Below the pieces are notes generated by a model. That model was given only the letters and a program-made list of their open reading frames with translations, was not told the DNA's origin and ran no database searches. DNA of 64,000 bases, taken from Haliscomenobacter sp. Its GTDB lineage: Bacteria; Bacteroidota; Bacteroidia; Chitinophagales; Saprospiraceae. Positions within the stretch are counted from its first letter, which is position 1, and each line of letters starts with the position of its first letter. This document shows, in pieces, positions 16,899 to 25,246 of the stretch. The stretch lies in contig NZ_JADKCX010000003.1 of NCBI RefSeq assembly GCF_016718685.1, positions 62,001 to 126,000 on the forward strand, in the 5' to 3' direction. The position numbers and the translations under genes are program-made.

Positions 16899-17648
16899 AT
16901 GCGCTATAAAATCTGGGTTACGCTCTGCTTGTTGCTGACGACGATTGCCGAAAATGCAATCCTTGCACAGGAAGATATTGCCCGTACCCAAGAGCAAAAA
17001 TACCTTGCGGAGCCCATCGAAACCCAACATTTTGATGAAAATACCTGGAATTCTTCGATCGAGGGTTTGGATTATACCATCAAAAGAAAAGCGCCGCCGC
17101 CGGTAAAAGCTAAAAAAAAACGCTGGAATGGCGAGTGGCCGAAGCTGGGTCAGGGCATCTTGGTTGCACTCAAAGTCATCGCCATCTTGCTGCTGGCATT
17201 GATCCTGGCTTTGATCATCCGGCACTATTTCAATGCACCCCGCAACATTGCGGTCAGCAAAATTGCGCTGGAAGACATGAGCATTGAAGACATTGAAGCG
17301 CACCTGGAAGAAACGGAACTCAACCCATTTATCCGTAAAGCCATCGATCAAAACGATTATACCCTGGCCATTCGCTTGTATTACCTGGAAATGCTCAAAC
17401 AGTTGTCGAACCAGAAGGTCATCCACTGGCGTAAAAACAAGACCAACCGACAATACCTGCAAGAGATGGCGCATTCCACCCTGCTTGGTGATTTCCGTAT
17501 CCTTACCTTGATCTTTGAACGGGTTCGCTACGGCGGGATGGAATTGAACAAGCCGGAATTTGAGGAGATTGAGCCAAACTTTACGTCTTTTCTGGAAGGT
17601 ATTGCTCCTGCCGATTATACTCCACCCCCCGCCAAAATTCCTGTATGA
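16899..17648 (+). CDS. DUF4129-like membrane protein
   Basis: The 249 residues have an N-terminal signal (MRYKIWVTLCLLLTTIAENAILAQ), a Lys/Pro-rich stretch (RKAPPPVKAKKKRW), one strong membrane helix at about residues 88-110 (VALKVIAILLLALILALII) and a cytoplasmic C-terminal domain. That domain has IRLYYLEMLKQLSNQKVIHW, RKNKTNRQYLQEM and LTLIFERVRYGG, matching the DUF4129 pattern. Genes of this type accompany MoxR ATPases and DUF58/DUF4350 proteins. It overlaps the next gene by four bases (ATGA), so they form an operon with the MoxR gene at 19035. Confidence 0.7.
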   Translation: MRYKIWVTLCLLLTTIAENAILAQEDIARTQEQKYLAEPIETQHFDENTWNSSIEGLDYTIKRKAPPPVKAKKKRWNGEWPKLGQGILVALKVIAILLLALILALIIRHYFNAPRNIAVSKIALEDMSIEDIEAHLEETELNPFIRKAIDQNDYTLAIRLYYLEMLKQLSNQKVIHWRKNKTNRQYLQEMAHSTLLGDFRILTLIFERVRYGGMELNKPEFEEIEPNFTSFLEGIAPADYTPPPAKIPV

Positions 17649-18931
17649 GATCAAAAAACTTCATCTTTTATGCGGGAGGATTATTGGTGTTGGGCTTGTT
17701 GGTCTTTCTGCTGAGCACCAACGGAACGCGCAGTTACACCTGGTCGGAGCATTACAAAGAACAGAACAAAGGTCCATTTGGACTAAAGGTGGTCTTTAAG
17801 CTGCTCAAGAGCCGGGTACCAACATCGGACTTTATTTTGTTGAAAAAACGCCTCAATAAAAGCCTGAGCACCCAACCCGGGCGAAAGTCCAATTACGTCT
17901 TCATGGGCTCCGGGCAATACCTCGATTCTGCTGATGCCGAAACCTTGCTGCGCTTTGTGGCCAATGGCAACGATGCCTTTATTGCAACGCGTGTTTTGCC
18001 CTTCAACCTGATGTTCAAATTGTATGTCAAACCCTGCGGGGATGCCAAGTGGACCAATCTGAATTATTATCAGGACAAAACAGTACGTGCCAATTTTGAG
18101 CACCCCAGCTTACGAAATGCCACTGGCTTTGGCTTTGAATACCGCCACTTGGAAGAGGATAAATTGTACGACTGGCATTTTTTTGATACCACTTATTTTT
18201 GCGACAATCCACGCGGCCTGGTTGCTTTGGGAAAGCTCAACGGCAACAAAATCAACTTTGTCCGCATTCGACACGGTCGAGGAAATTTTTACCTGCATAG
18301 CAATCCCCTGTTTTTTACCAACCTGTTTATGATCGAAAAAACGGGTAAAGATTATGCCGAGCGGGCATTTGCACACCTCTCGAATGGCCCGATTTATTGG
18401 GATTGTACCAGCAAAGTGCCGCGCGATGTTGCCGAAAACTTGAATGCAGAAGGCCAGGGTGGCCGTCGACGCCGTGATTTTAGCCGACCCAGCCCCCTCA
18501 GTTATGTGCTGAGTCAGCCGCCCCTGGCCTGGGCCTGGTATGTGCTATTGGGGGCTACGCTGGTATATTTTCTGTTTCGGGTCAAACGCAGGCAACGCAT
18601 CATTCCGATTTTACCCGCCAATAAAAACAACTCGCTGGCCTTCATTCGCACCATTGGGCGCTTGTATTTTTTGCAAAACAGCCATCGGCAATTGGCGCTG
18701 CAAAGCATGAAGCTTTTTTTGCAGTTTGTGCGGGATCGCTACCAGTTACAAACCCGCGATTTGCAGGAAGAATTTGTCCATCAACTCAGCGTCAAGTCAG
18801 AAGTCAAACTGGAGACCATTAAATATATCCTGGACATGCACAACCTTATCGAGCGTTCGCCAGAAATTACGGACAAGGCTTTGGTAGACTTTCACCAAAA
18901 AATCGAATACTTTTACAAAACCTGTAAATAG
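17645..18931 (+). CDS. DUF4350-type membrane protein of the MoxR cluster
   Basis: The 428 residues have one helix near the N-terminus (FIFYAGGLLVLGLLVFLLST), a luminal/periplasmic domain (residues about 35-285) and a second helix near residue 295 (LAWAWYVLLGATLVYFLF). A soluble C-terminal helical region follows. The extracytoplasmic part has the DUF4350 layout: GPFGLKVVFKLLKSRV, then LLRFVANGNDAFIATRVLPF, where a class-I glutamine-amidotransferase-like fold is expected. Position between DUF4129 and MoxR genes supports the call. Function of the cluster is not established. The stop is followed within bases by a short repeat with a TAGACTTGTTG head. Confidence 0.65.
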   Translation: MRSKNFIFYAGGLLVLGLLVFLLSTNGTRSYTWSEHYKEQNKGPFGLKVVFKLLKSRVPTSDFILLKKRLNKSLSTQPGRKSNYVFMGSGQYLDSADAETLLRFVANGNDAFIATRVLPFNLMFKLYVKPCGDAKWTNLNYYQDKTVRANFEHPSLRNATGFGFEYRHLEEDKLYDWHFFDTTYFCDNPRGLVALGKLNGNKINFVRIRHGRGNFYLHSNPLFFTNLFMIEKTGKDYAERAFAHLSNGPIYWDCTSKVPRDVAENLNAEGQGGRRRRDFSRPSPLSYVLSQPPLAWAWYVLLGATLVYFLFRVKRRQRIIPILPANKNNSLAFIRTIGRLYFLQNSHRQLALQSMKLFLQFVRDRYQLQTRDLQEEFVHQLSVKSEVKLETIKYILDMHNLIERSPEITDKALVDFHQKIEYFYKTCK

Positions 18932-19021
18932 ACTTGTTGCGACGGGAGCGCTTGAACAAAGGGATTTTTTACTGATTGAGGAGCAGGGAAAAGACCATTT
19001 TGACCAACAGCTCCGTTGCAA
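18929..19021. repeat. Short repeat with TAGACTTGTTG head and imperfect terminal inverted repeat
   Basis: TAGACTTGTTGCGACGGGAG at 18929-18948 recurs with two mismatches at 27851. The right end (GCTCCGTTGCAA at 19010-19021) is an imperfect inverse of the left (TTGCGACGGGAGC at 18937-18949). The stretch could be a small non-coding mobile-element remnant or a structured spacer. It overlaps the DUF4350 stop and lies just before the MoxR start. Confidence 0.4.
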
Positions 19022-19034
19022 TTCAACACCGATC

Positions 19035-20105
19035 ATGTCATTGCCAGAAGAAATGAACCCAAACCCTGCCGAGCAGGCATTCAACGAATCCAGTGAAAAC
19101 TTTGACTCCGGTACTTCAACCCCTACGTCGCCGGATCATTGGGGCCGCAACCGGGTGGACCTCAGTAAGGTCACTGCTGCGGTAGAGGAAGTGCGCCAGG
19201 AGTTGGGCAAAGTCATCGTGGGACAAACAGCACTGATCGATTTGTTGTTGGTTGCCTTATTTGCGGATGGACATGTGCTGCTGGAAGGAGTACCGGGTAT
19301 TGCCAAAACCCTTACGGCAAAATTACTGGCACAAACGTTGGATGTGGAGTTTTCCCGCATTCAATTTACCCCCGACCTGATGCCTAGCGACGTGATTGGT
19401 ACTTCGGTTTTTAACCAAAAAACGGTGGATTTTTCGTTCAAAGCCGGCCCAATTTTCGCCAATGTGGTGCTGATTGATGAAATCAACCGCGCCCCGGCCA
19501 AAACCCAGGCCGCACTATTTGAGGTCATGGAGGAGGCTCAGGTAACCGTAGATGGAGCAACGTACCACCTGGAGTATCCGTTTTTTGTGATGGCTACCCA
19601 AAATCCGATTGAACAGGAAGGGACGTACAAACTGCCCGAAGCACAACTGGATCGTTTTTTGATGAAAATCATCATCGACTACCCAACTTTAGAAGACGAA
19701 AAGAACATCCTGCGGCGCTTCCGCAAGGAATCCAAAGTGGATTTACAAAAAGAGGTAAAAAAAGTATTGTCACCCGCGAAAGTCAAAGCCTGCCGCGAGT
19801 TGATTGAGGAAGTGTTCATCGAAGACCATCTACTCGATTACATCGCCAACATCGTGACCCAAACGCGCAGCCACGGCGATTTGTACTTGGGGGCCTCGCC
19901 AAGGGCTTCACTGGCCATTTTGCGCAGCTCCAAGGTCGTAGCCGCCATCAGCGGCCGGGATTTTGTTACTCCTGAAGACATTCAATACGTGGCTTATCCG
20001 GTGTTGAACCACCGCATCATTTTGCAGCCGGAACGGGAAATGGAGGGTTTTGAAACGAAAGACGTGATTAAGGATATTCTGGCAAAGATTGAAGTGCCGA
20101 GGTAA
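19035..20105 (+). CDS. MoxR-family AAA+ ATPase (second copy)
   Basis: The 356 residues carry an acidic N-terminal extension of about 45 residues, then the MoxR core: QELGKVIVGQTALIDLLLVA, Walker A GVPGIAKTLTAKLLA, FTPDLMPSDVIGTS, Walker B VLIDEINRAPAKTQAALFEV, sensor 1 MATQNPIEQEGTYKLPEAQ, and LGASPRASLAILRSSK. With the two preceding membrane-protein genes it forms the common DUF4129-DUF4350-MoxR arrangement. The DUF58 gene that often follows is absent: a dehydrogenase gene comes next. The start used (MSLPEEMNPNPAEQ) is the first of two close Mets. It may couple ATP hydrolysis to a partner at the membrane; substrate unknown. Confidence 0.88.
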   Translation: MSLPEEMNPNPAEQAFNESSENFDSGTSTPTSPDHWGRNRVDLSKVTAAVEEVRQELGKVIVGQTALIDLLLVALFADGHVLLEGVPGIAKTLTAKLLAQTLDVEFSRIQFTPDLMPSDVIGTSVFNQKTVDFSFKAGPIFANVVLIDEINRAPAKTQAALFEVMEEAQVTVDGATYHLEYPFFVMATQNPIEQEGTYKLPEAQLDRFLMKIIIDYPTLEDEKNILRRFRKESKVDLQKEVKKVLSPAKVKACRELIEEVFIEDHLLDYIANIVTQTRSHGDLYLGASPRASLAILRSSKVVAAISGRDFVTPEDIQYVAYPVLNHRIILQPEREMEGFETKDVIKDILAKIEVPR

Positions 20106-20327
20106 AAATTGGCTGCAAAATTCCAGAGCGGAATGGTATTCGCGCACTTCGGCATCAGCTCGTTTGAGTTTAAAGGGTTTCGCCCTCCTGAACATTCGAA
20201 AGGCTAATTATGGGGAAGATAACTTGCTGGTTTCTTTCCGGTATAATTTACTATGTTTCAAAAAAAATCCTTTTCTTTGCGGGACATTTCAAAATTAGGG
20301 TCAAATTTTTTGAAAAATCCTATCAGA

Positions 20328-21293
20328 ATGATCAAGATCCTTGCCAATGATGGCATCAGCCCAGACGGTCAAACACTACTTGAAGAAGCGGGTTATGAAG
20401 TAGACACTACCCGCATTCCGCAGGCAGACCTGCCTGGTGTAATCGGTCAGTACGACGTACTGATTGTACGCAGTGCAACCAAAGTTACGAAGGAAGTTAT
20501 CGACGCCGGTACCAACCTCAAGATCATTGCGCGTGGCGGCGTTGGCTTGGACAACATTGATACAGATTATGCCCGTTCCAAGGGGATTACTGTGTTCAAT
20601 ACTCCGGCTGCTTCGTCTCAGGCGGTAGCCGAACTGGCTTTCGCGCACATGTTCAGCCTAGCACGGTTTTTGCACGGTTCCAACCGGGCAATGCCAGTAT
20701 CGGGTGGTACAGAGTACGACAAACTCAAAAAGAAATTCTCGGATGGCATTCAATTGCGTGGCCGTACCCTGGGTATCATCGGCTTTGGCCGGATTGGCCA
20801 GGAAGCTGCACGCATCGGGATTGGCCTCGGGATGAACGTACTTGCCGTAGACCCCATGATTGATGAAGCGCGCATCGACATCAAGCCTTACAACAGCGAA
20901 TACATCACCATGGCCGTAAGTGTACCTACGGTGGAGATGGATGAGTTGTTTGCCAAGTCGGACTTCATCACCCTACACGTACCTTTCAGCGGTGGCACGC
21001 CCATCATCGGCAAGGCACAGTTTGATAAAATGAAAAAAGGCGTATGCCTGATCAATACATCTCGTGGTGGAACAGTGGACGAAGAAGCGCTACTGGAAGC
21101 TATGGCAAGTGGTAAAGTAGCGGGAGCAGGTTTGGATGTATTCGATTTTGAACCTACCCCTCGGCCAGAGATTCTGTCACATCCGAATATCTCATTGACG
21201 CCACACATCGGTGCTTCTACACTGGAAGCTCAGGCCAATATTGGTCTGGAATTGGCCGATCGAATTTTGGCGTTTTTTGGGGACGACAAATAG
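20328..21293 (+). CDS. D-3-phosphoglycerate dehydrogenase-like 2-hydroxyacid dehydrogenase (short form)
   Basis: The start MIKILANDGISPDGQTLLEE at 20328 is preferred to the in-frame Met 25 codons upstream, whose translation (MFQKKSFSLRDI...) has no family match. The 321 residues contain the D-isomer dehydrogenase fold: ARGGVGLDNIDTDYA, the NAD-binding GIIGFGRIGQEAARIGIGLG, CLINTSRGGTVDEEALLEAM with the Arg, and TPHIGASTLEAQ with the catalytic His. It probably oxidises 3-phosphoglycerate for serine synthesis; a different D-hydroxyacid is possible. The ACT regulatory domain of long SerA proteins is lacking. The stop abuts a type A element. Confidence 0.85.
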   Translation: MIKILANDGISPDGQTLLEEAGYEVDTTRIPQADLPGVIGQYDVLIVRSATKVTKEVIDAGTNLKIIARGGVGLDNIDTDYARSKGITVFNTPAASSQAVAELAFAHMFSLARFLHGSNRAMPVSGGTEYDKLKKKFSDGIQLRGRTLGIIGFGRIGQEAARIGIGLGMNVLAVDPMIDEARIDIKPYNSEYITMAVSVPTVEMDELFAKSDFITLHVPFSGGTPIIGKAQFDKMKKGVCLINTSRGGTVDEEALLEAMASGKVAGAGLDVFDFEPTPRPEILSHPNISLTPHIGASTLEAQANIGLELADRILAFFGDDK

Positions 21294-21370
21294 GGTTCGA
21301 AGGTTCGGGAGTTCCGGGGTTCGAGGGTTTGGTGCTTCACGCTTCAGTACCTCGCTTTCTATCGAACCCT
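21294..21370. repeat. 3'-end inverted tandem-repeat element, type A (decayed right arm)
   Basis: The left arm is GGTTCGAAGGTTCGGGAGTT and following words. The right arm is shortened to ATCGAACCCTC near 21362-21372. The loop includes ACCTCGCT. It fills the gap between the dehydrogenase stop (21291-21293) and the convergent regulator stop (21371). Confidence 0.65.
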
Positions 21371-21871
21371 CTATCTGATCATTTTCATAAAAGTGCCGAT
21401 AAACCAATTGGAATCGGCTTTTACCAAGGTATCCAAAGTAGAATCGGCCTTGCCTGAAAAGAGCTTGATCTCTTTGATCATCCGCACGAATTCCGCAGCT
21501 TCCGGGGTGTCCCCCTCCACACTCGATAGCTCATCCAACACCTTGAGCATCGGTTCCAATTCTTTTTTCTTGCGCTGGATGATGATGTTTTTTACCACCT
21601 TCCACATGTCTTTTTCTGCCACAAAAAATTCTTTGCGTTCGCCCGCTTTGAGTTCCTTGGACACCAATCCCCAATCAATCAGGGCCCGTAAATTCATATT
21701 GGCATTGCCACGAGAAATCTTCAGTTCTTCCATGATGTCGTCTGCACTGAGGGCCTGAGGGGCAATCATCAGTAATGCATGGATTTGAGCCATGGTGCGG
21801 TTAACGCCCCAGCTTGAGCCATAAGCGCCCCACGATTGCAAAAATTTATCCTTTCCTTCGGACAAGTTCAT
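21371..21871 (-). CDS. GbsR/MarR-type transcriptional regulator
   Basis: The start is set at 21871 (MNLSEGKDKFLQSWGAYGSS); the in-frame extension upstream is the antisense of gcvT and is rejected. The 166-residue protein has a winged-helix domain: SSWGVNRTMAQIHALLMIAP, then LSADDIMEELKISRGNANMN as the helix-turn-helix, and WGLVSKELKAGERKEFFVAE as the wing. A helical C-terminal dimerisation/ligand region follows. GbsR proteins regulate osmoprotectant or related genes, but in Bacteroidota the targets are poorly known. It lies 64 bases downstream of gcvT on the same strand. Confidence 0.8.
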   Translation of the reverse strand: MNLSEGKDKFLQSWGAYGSSWGVNRTMAQIHALLMIAPQALSADDIMEELKISRGNANMNLRALIDWGLVSKELKAGERKEFFVAEKDMWKVVKNIIIQRKKKELEPMLKVLDELSSVEGDTPEAAEFVRMIKEIKLFSGKADSTLDTLVKADSNWFIGTFMKMIR

Positions 21872-21935
21872 TTGTTCAATAGTTTCAAAATTTCCTGAAA
21901 GTAAATAATATAAATGTAAATAGGGATGTTTTTGT

Positions 21936-23069
21936 TTAGGATTGTTGTAGGAAAGGAAGTTTAACAACGGTTGCCGGCAGGCTTTTTCCCCCAATGGAAA
22001 TGAAAATCTCGGAACCAGGACTGGCATAAGCCGTTTGAACATAGCCCATGCCGATGGGTTTGCCGAGGGTAGGAGACTGTGATCCAGAAGTAACCTTCCC
22101 GATGTTTTGACCTTGTGCATCCAAAATGGCGTAGTCGTGACGGGGAATGCGGCGATCTTCCAGTATGAAACCGACCAATTTGCGACTAAGGCCTGCGGCT
22201 TTTTGTGCTTCAAAAATAGATTTGCCGATAAAGCTCGGTTTGCCTAATTTGGTAATCCAACCCAAACCAGCCTCCATAGGCGAAGTTGTATCATCAATGT
22301 CGTTGCCATACAAACAAAAGCCCATTTCCAGGCGTAGCGTATCGCGCGCGCCCAAACCGATGGGAGCAATGCCCAAGGTCTTACCCGCTTCAAAAACAGC
22401 ATCCCAAATGGCTGCGGCTTGCTTGTTGTCCACGTAAATTTCAAAACCTCCCGCACCAGTATACCCTGTCGCAGAGATGAGCACATTGTCAAATCCGGCA
22501 AATTTGCCTTTGGCAAAATTGTAGTATTTGATGCGCGACAAATCGATGCCCGTAAGCGGCTGCAAGGTTTGCAGTGCTTTAGGCCCTTGTACGGCAATCA
22601 GGGAAGTTTGATCAGAAATATTGATGACCTTGGTATCAAATCCACGAATGAACTCGGCATTGGGTTCGAGGTGGGCATTGACCCAATTCCAGTCTTTTTC
22701 GATGTTAGAGGCATTCACCACCATCATGTAGGCCCGCTCCCCGTCAGCGCAGTTGTCTTCAGGAAGGCGATACACCAAAAGGTCGTCGATGATTCCTCCC
22801 TGTTCGTTGGGCATCGCAGAATATTGAGCCTGACCAATTCCCAGTTTGGAGGCATCGTTGGTGGTAATGTGCTGAATCAACTCTAAGGCCTGTTTGCCTC
22901 TGACGATGAATTCGCCCATGTGTGATACATCAAATACGCCTACTTTATCCCGTACCGTATGGTGTTCTTCCTGGATTCCCGTATAGGAGATGGGCATGTT
23001 GTACCCGGCAAAAGGAGCCATCTTGGCACCAAGGGCAATATGCTTTTCAGTAAGTGGTGTGTTTTTCAT
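21936..23069 (-). CDS. gcvT: Glycine cleavage system T protein (aminomethyltransferase)
   Basis: The 377 residues show the GcvT fold from the start (TEKHIALGAKMAPFAGYNMP). Motifs include GVFDVSHMGEFIVRG, IDDLLVYRLPED, the folate-site region TGYTGAGGFEIYV, GLGARDTLRLEMGFCLYGND and LGKPIGMGYV near the C-terminus. The enzyme transfers the aminomethyl carbon from lipoyl-H protein to tetrahydrofolate, releasing ammonia. No other gcv genes are in the window. A type A element separates it from the PPIase gene upstream. Confidence 0.95.
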   Translation of the reverse strand: MKNTPLTEKHIALGAKMAPFAGYNMPISYTGIQEEHHTVRDKVGVFDVSHMGEFIVRGKQALELIQHITTNDASKLGIGQAQYSAMPNEQGGIIDDLLVYRLPEDNCADGERAYMMVVNASNIEKDWNWVNAHLEPNAEFIRGFDTKVINISDQTSLIAVQGPKALQTLQPLTGIDLSRIKYYNFAKGKFAGFDNVLISATGYTGAGGFEIYVDNKQAAAIWDAVFEAGKTLGIAPIGLGARDTLRLEMGFCLYGNDIDDTTSPMEAGLGWITKLGKPSFIGKSIFEAQKAAGLSRKLVGFILEDRRIPRHDYAILDAQGQNIGKVTSGSQSPTLGKPIGMGYVQTAYASPGSEIFISIGGKSLPATVVKLPFLQQS

Positions 23070-23090
23070 GCGTATATGTTTGAGGGGTAG

Positions 23091-23186
23091 AGGGTTCGGA
23101 GTTCGGGGGTTCGAGGGTTCCTAATGTTACCTCGACTCCGCTCGGCGACCGTTTCGAACCCCCGAACTTCGAACTCCCGAACCCCC
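23091..23186. repeat. 3'-end inverted tandem-repeat element, type A
   Basis: AGGGTTCGGAGTTCGGGGGT and following words are mirrored by CGAACCCCCGAACTTCGAAC on the right. The loop has ACCTCGACTCCGCTCGGCGA, 20 of 24 bases like the loop of the element at 248-356. It touches the PPIase stop at 23186 on the minus strand. Confidence 0.75.
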
Positions 23187-25213
23187 TACTGAATGCTTAT
23201 TTTGTTGATGACATCACCAATTTGTAGATCGTGTACTACACTCATCCCATCGGCGACCGTAGCGAAGATAGTATAATTTCCATCAAGATGAGGCGCTGGA
23301 GAATGGGTGATGAAAAATTGTACACTTTCCGTATCCAAACCCGCCGAGGCCAACCCAACCATTCCTTCGTGGTCGTAACGCATGGGGGCAGGTACTTCTG
23401 TGCGCAGGGTAAAATCCAGGCTACCCGATCCGTCGCCACGTGGGCAGCCGCCTTGAGCCACAAAATTAGGTACTACCCGGTGAAAAGATTTACCATTGTA
23501 ATACCCCTTGCGGGCTTGTGCTACAAACATGGCTACTGCACCGGGAGCTACTTCTGGTAGCAACTGGATGCGAATGGTGCCTTTAGAAGTATTGATGATG
23601 GCTACTGGTCGCTCGCGCAGGCTGGCCAGAATTTCCCAATTGATGGGATGATTTTTGGGGTCCGTTTTGAGCGCAGTGGGTTCCGCTTCTCCTTTCAGGA
23701 AACTGCGGGTTTTTTGGACTTCACCATACGTTTCAAGGTCACGAGGCAATTTCAAACTGGTGAGTACGGTATCCAAAAAGCCAACTTGTGGAAAATATTG
23801 TCCAAAATTGCGCTGAGGAAAGCGCAAGGCTTCTGCAGCAATGGCCATAACCCCGGCATCACCACTCTGTAAAGCTTGTCTGAAGTAGATCGAAAATTCT
23901 TTGCCCACTTTTCGCCAGCCCAGACCAAAAAAGCGCTCAAAATCTGGCCGGCTGGCAATTTTTTTCAAACCATTCCAGGCCGCGCTGCGTACTACCGGGC
24001 TTTTGACCAAAGTAGCTTGCTGTTGGATGTAGCGATAATTCCAGGGAAATTCACTCAATGCCTCCAAAAAGGCGGCTCTTTCTTCAGGACTGGCACTTCG
24101 TTCGTAACGACGGCGGCACTGAAAATTCATCATTTCGCGGTAATCGGCGTACAAAGGTGGCAAAAGGCGTTGGGCTGCGGCGTAGAGACTGGCTTGTACC
24201 GACCAGGCAAGCGTAGAGTCTTTGGCCAGTTTCCAATAAAAAGTGGCATCACGGCCTTGGCCATTGGTTACCAGCGTCCTGGCGGCCGTACTGGCTACGT
24301 GGGCGTTGGGATCGCGCAAGGCATTAAAGATGGACACGCGGGTGCGTTTGTAATCCAGTTTTCCCAGGGCTTGTACGATGTTCACCCGCACCCGGTAATC
24401 GGGTTCTTTAGGCAACCAGCGGATCAAGGTATCTGCGGCGTAAGGTTTGGTGGTTTTACCCAAACTGCTGGCCAGGGCCATGCGGATAAATGGTCTTTTT
24501 TCTTTTGGAGCAAGTGGTGCCAAAAAGGAAGCAAAAGTATCGAGTTGCACATTGGCCCGGGCTAAAAAGTAGGCTGCAACGTAGTGGATGCGGTTGGAAA
24601 ACTGCGGGTTGCCCAGCATTTCGACCATCCGTTTGGTGGCGGTAGTATCGGTGATGCCGCGCAGTGCAAAACGGTAAATTCCCCAGGCTAGGCCTTCTAC
24701 CAAAATGGAATCTCCAGGTTTGTAGGTACTGACGGTACTCATCTGTTGAAGTGCTTTTTTAGAGCCACATTTTCCGATGGCTTCTAAAATGGCGGCATTT
24801 ACTTTCATGGAGATTCCCGTGCTGTCGAAGCGATCAAATCCTGCGATGAGCAGCGGTTCGGCGGCTTTGGCTTTGGTTTGGCCGAGGGCATAAGCTACGG
24901 CATAGCGCACATCGGGCGACTCGTCTTTGAGGAGTTCGCCCAATTGTTCTACGATGGTCGAGTCTTTGATGGATGCAAAAGCCATTGCGGCAGCATAGCG
25001 GTAGGAGGGGTCAGCATCTTTTAGAAAAAAAAGTAAACTGTCTTTGTTGCGCAGATCCTGCAACTGATAGATATCCTGCGCGGTAGCATCCGCAAAAATA
25101 TTGGTACGAACGACCGATGAAGCTTTTTTTTCGGAAGGAGGTATACAACTGGTAAGCCCCCAAATACAAAATCCAATGATGGCAAAAATGCCAATGCGCG
25201 TGTAAAACTTCAT
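23186..25213 (-). CDS. HEAT-repeat lipoprotein with C-terminal cyclophilin peptidyl-prolyl isomerase
   Basis: The 675 residues begin with a lipoprotein signal (GIFAIIGFCIWGLTSC, lipid-anchored Cys near residue 23). Residues about 55-500 contain HEAT-like repeats with LxxxLxDxxxxVRxxAA patterns (LGELLKDESPDVRYAVAYAL, LIRWLPKEPDYRVRVNIVQA, NALRDPNAHVASTAARTLV). The C-terminal 160 residues are a cyclophilin domain: FHRVVPNFVAQGGCPRGDGS, EGMVGLASAGLDTESVQFFI, HLDGNYTIFATVADGM. Cyclophilins speed proline isomerisation; the HEAT part probably binds a client or scaffold. It is likely anchored in the envelope facing the periplasm. It is 33 bases downstream of the penicillin-binding protein gene and may act on envelope proteins. 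Confidence 0.85.
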   Translation of the reverse strand: MKFYTRIGIFAIIGFCIWGLTSCIPPSEKKASSVVRTNIFADATAQDIYQLQDLRNKDSLLFFLKDADPSYRYAAAMAFASIKDSTIVEQLGELLKDESPDVRYAVAYALGQTKAKAAEPLLIAGFDRFDSTGISMKVNAAILEAIGKCGSKKALQQMSTVSTYKPGDSILVEGLAWGIYRFALRGITDTTATKRMVEMLGNPQFSNRIHYVAAYFLARANVQLDTFASFLAPLAPKEKRPFIRMALASSLGKTTKPYAADTLIRWLPKEPDYRVRVNIVQALGKLDYKRTRVSIFNALRDPNAHVASTAARTLVTNGQGRDATFYWKLAKDSTLAWSVQASLYAAAQRLLPPLYADYREMMNFQCRRRYERSASPEERAAFLEALSEFPWNYRYIQQQATLVKSPVVRSAAWNGLKKIASRPDFERFFGLGWRKVGKEFSIYFRQALQSGDAGVMAIAAEALRFPQRNFGQYFPQVGFLDTVLTSLKLPRDLETYGEVQKTRSFLKGEAEPTALKTDPKNHPINWEILASLRERPVAIINTSKGTIRIQLLPEVAPGAVAMFVAQARKGYYNGKSFHRVVPNFVAQGGCPRGDGSGSLDFTLRTEVPAPMRYDHEGMVGLASAGLDTESVQFFITHSPAPHLDGNYTIFATVADGMSVVHDLQIGDVINKISIQ

Positions 25214-25246
25214 TAGTGAGTTATTTTCCAGGTGATGGTCTGGTGC

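Noticed and set aside
21872..22213. 114-codon N-terminal extension of the GbsR-type regulator
   Set aside because: It lies within gcvT in another frame; the regulator-like sequence begins at 21871.
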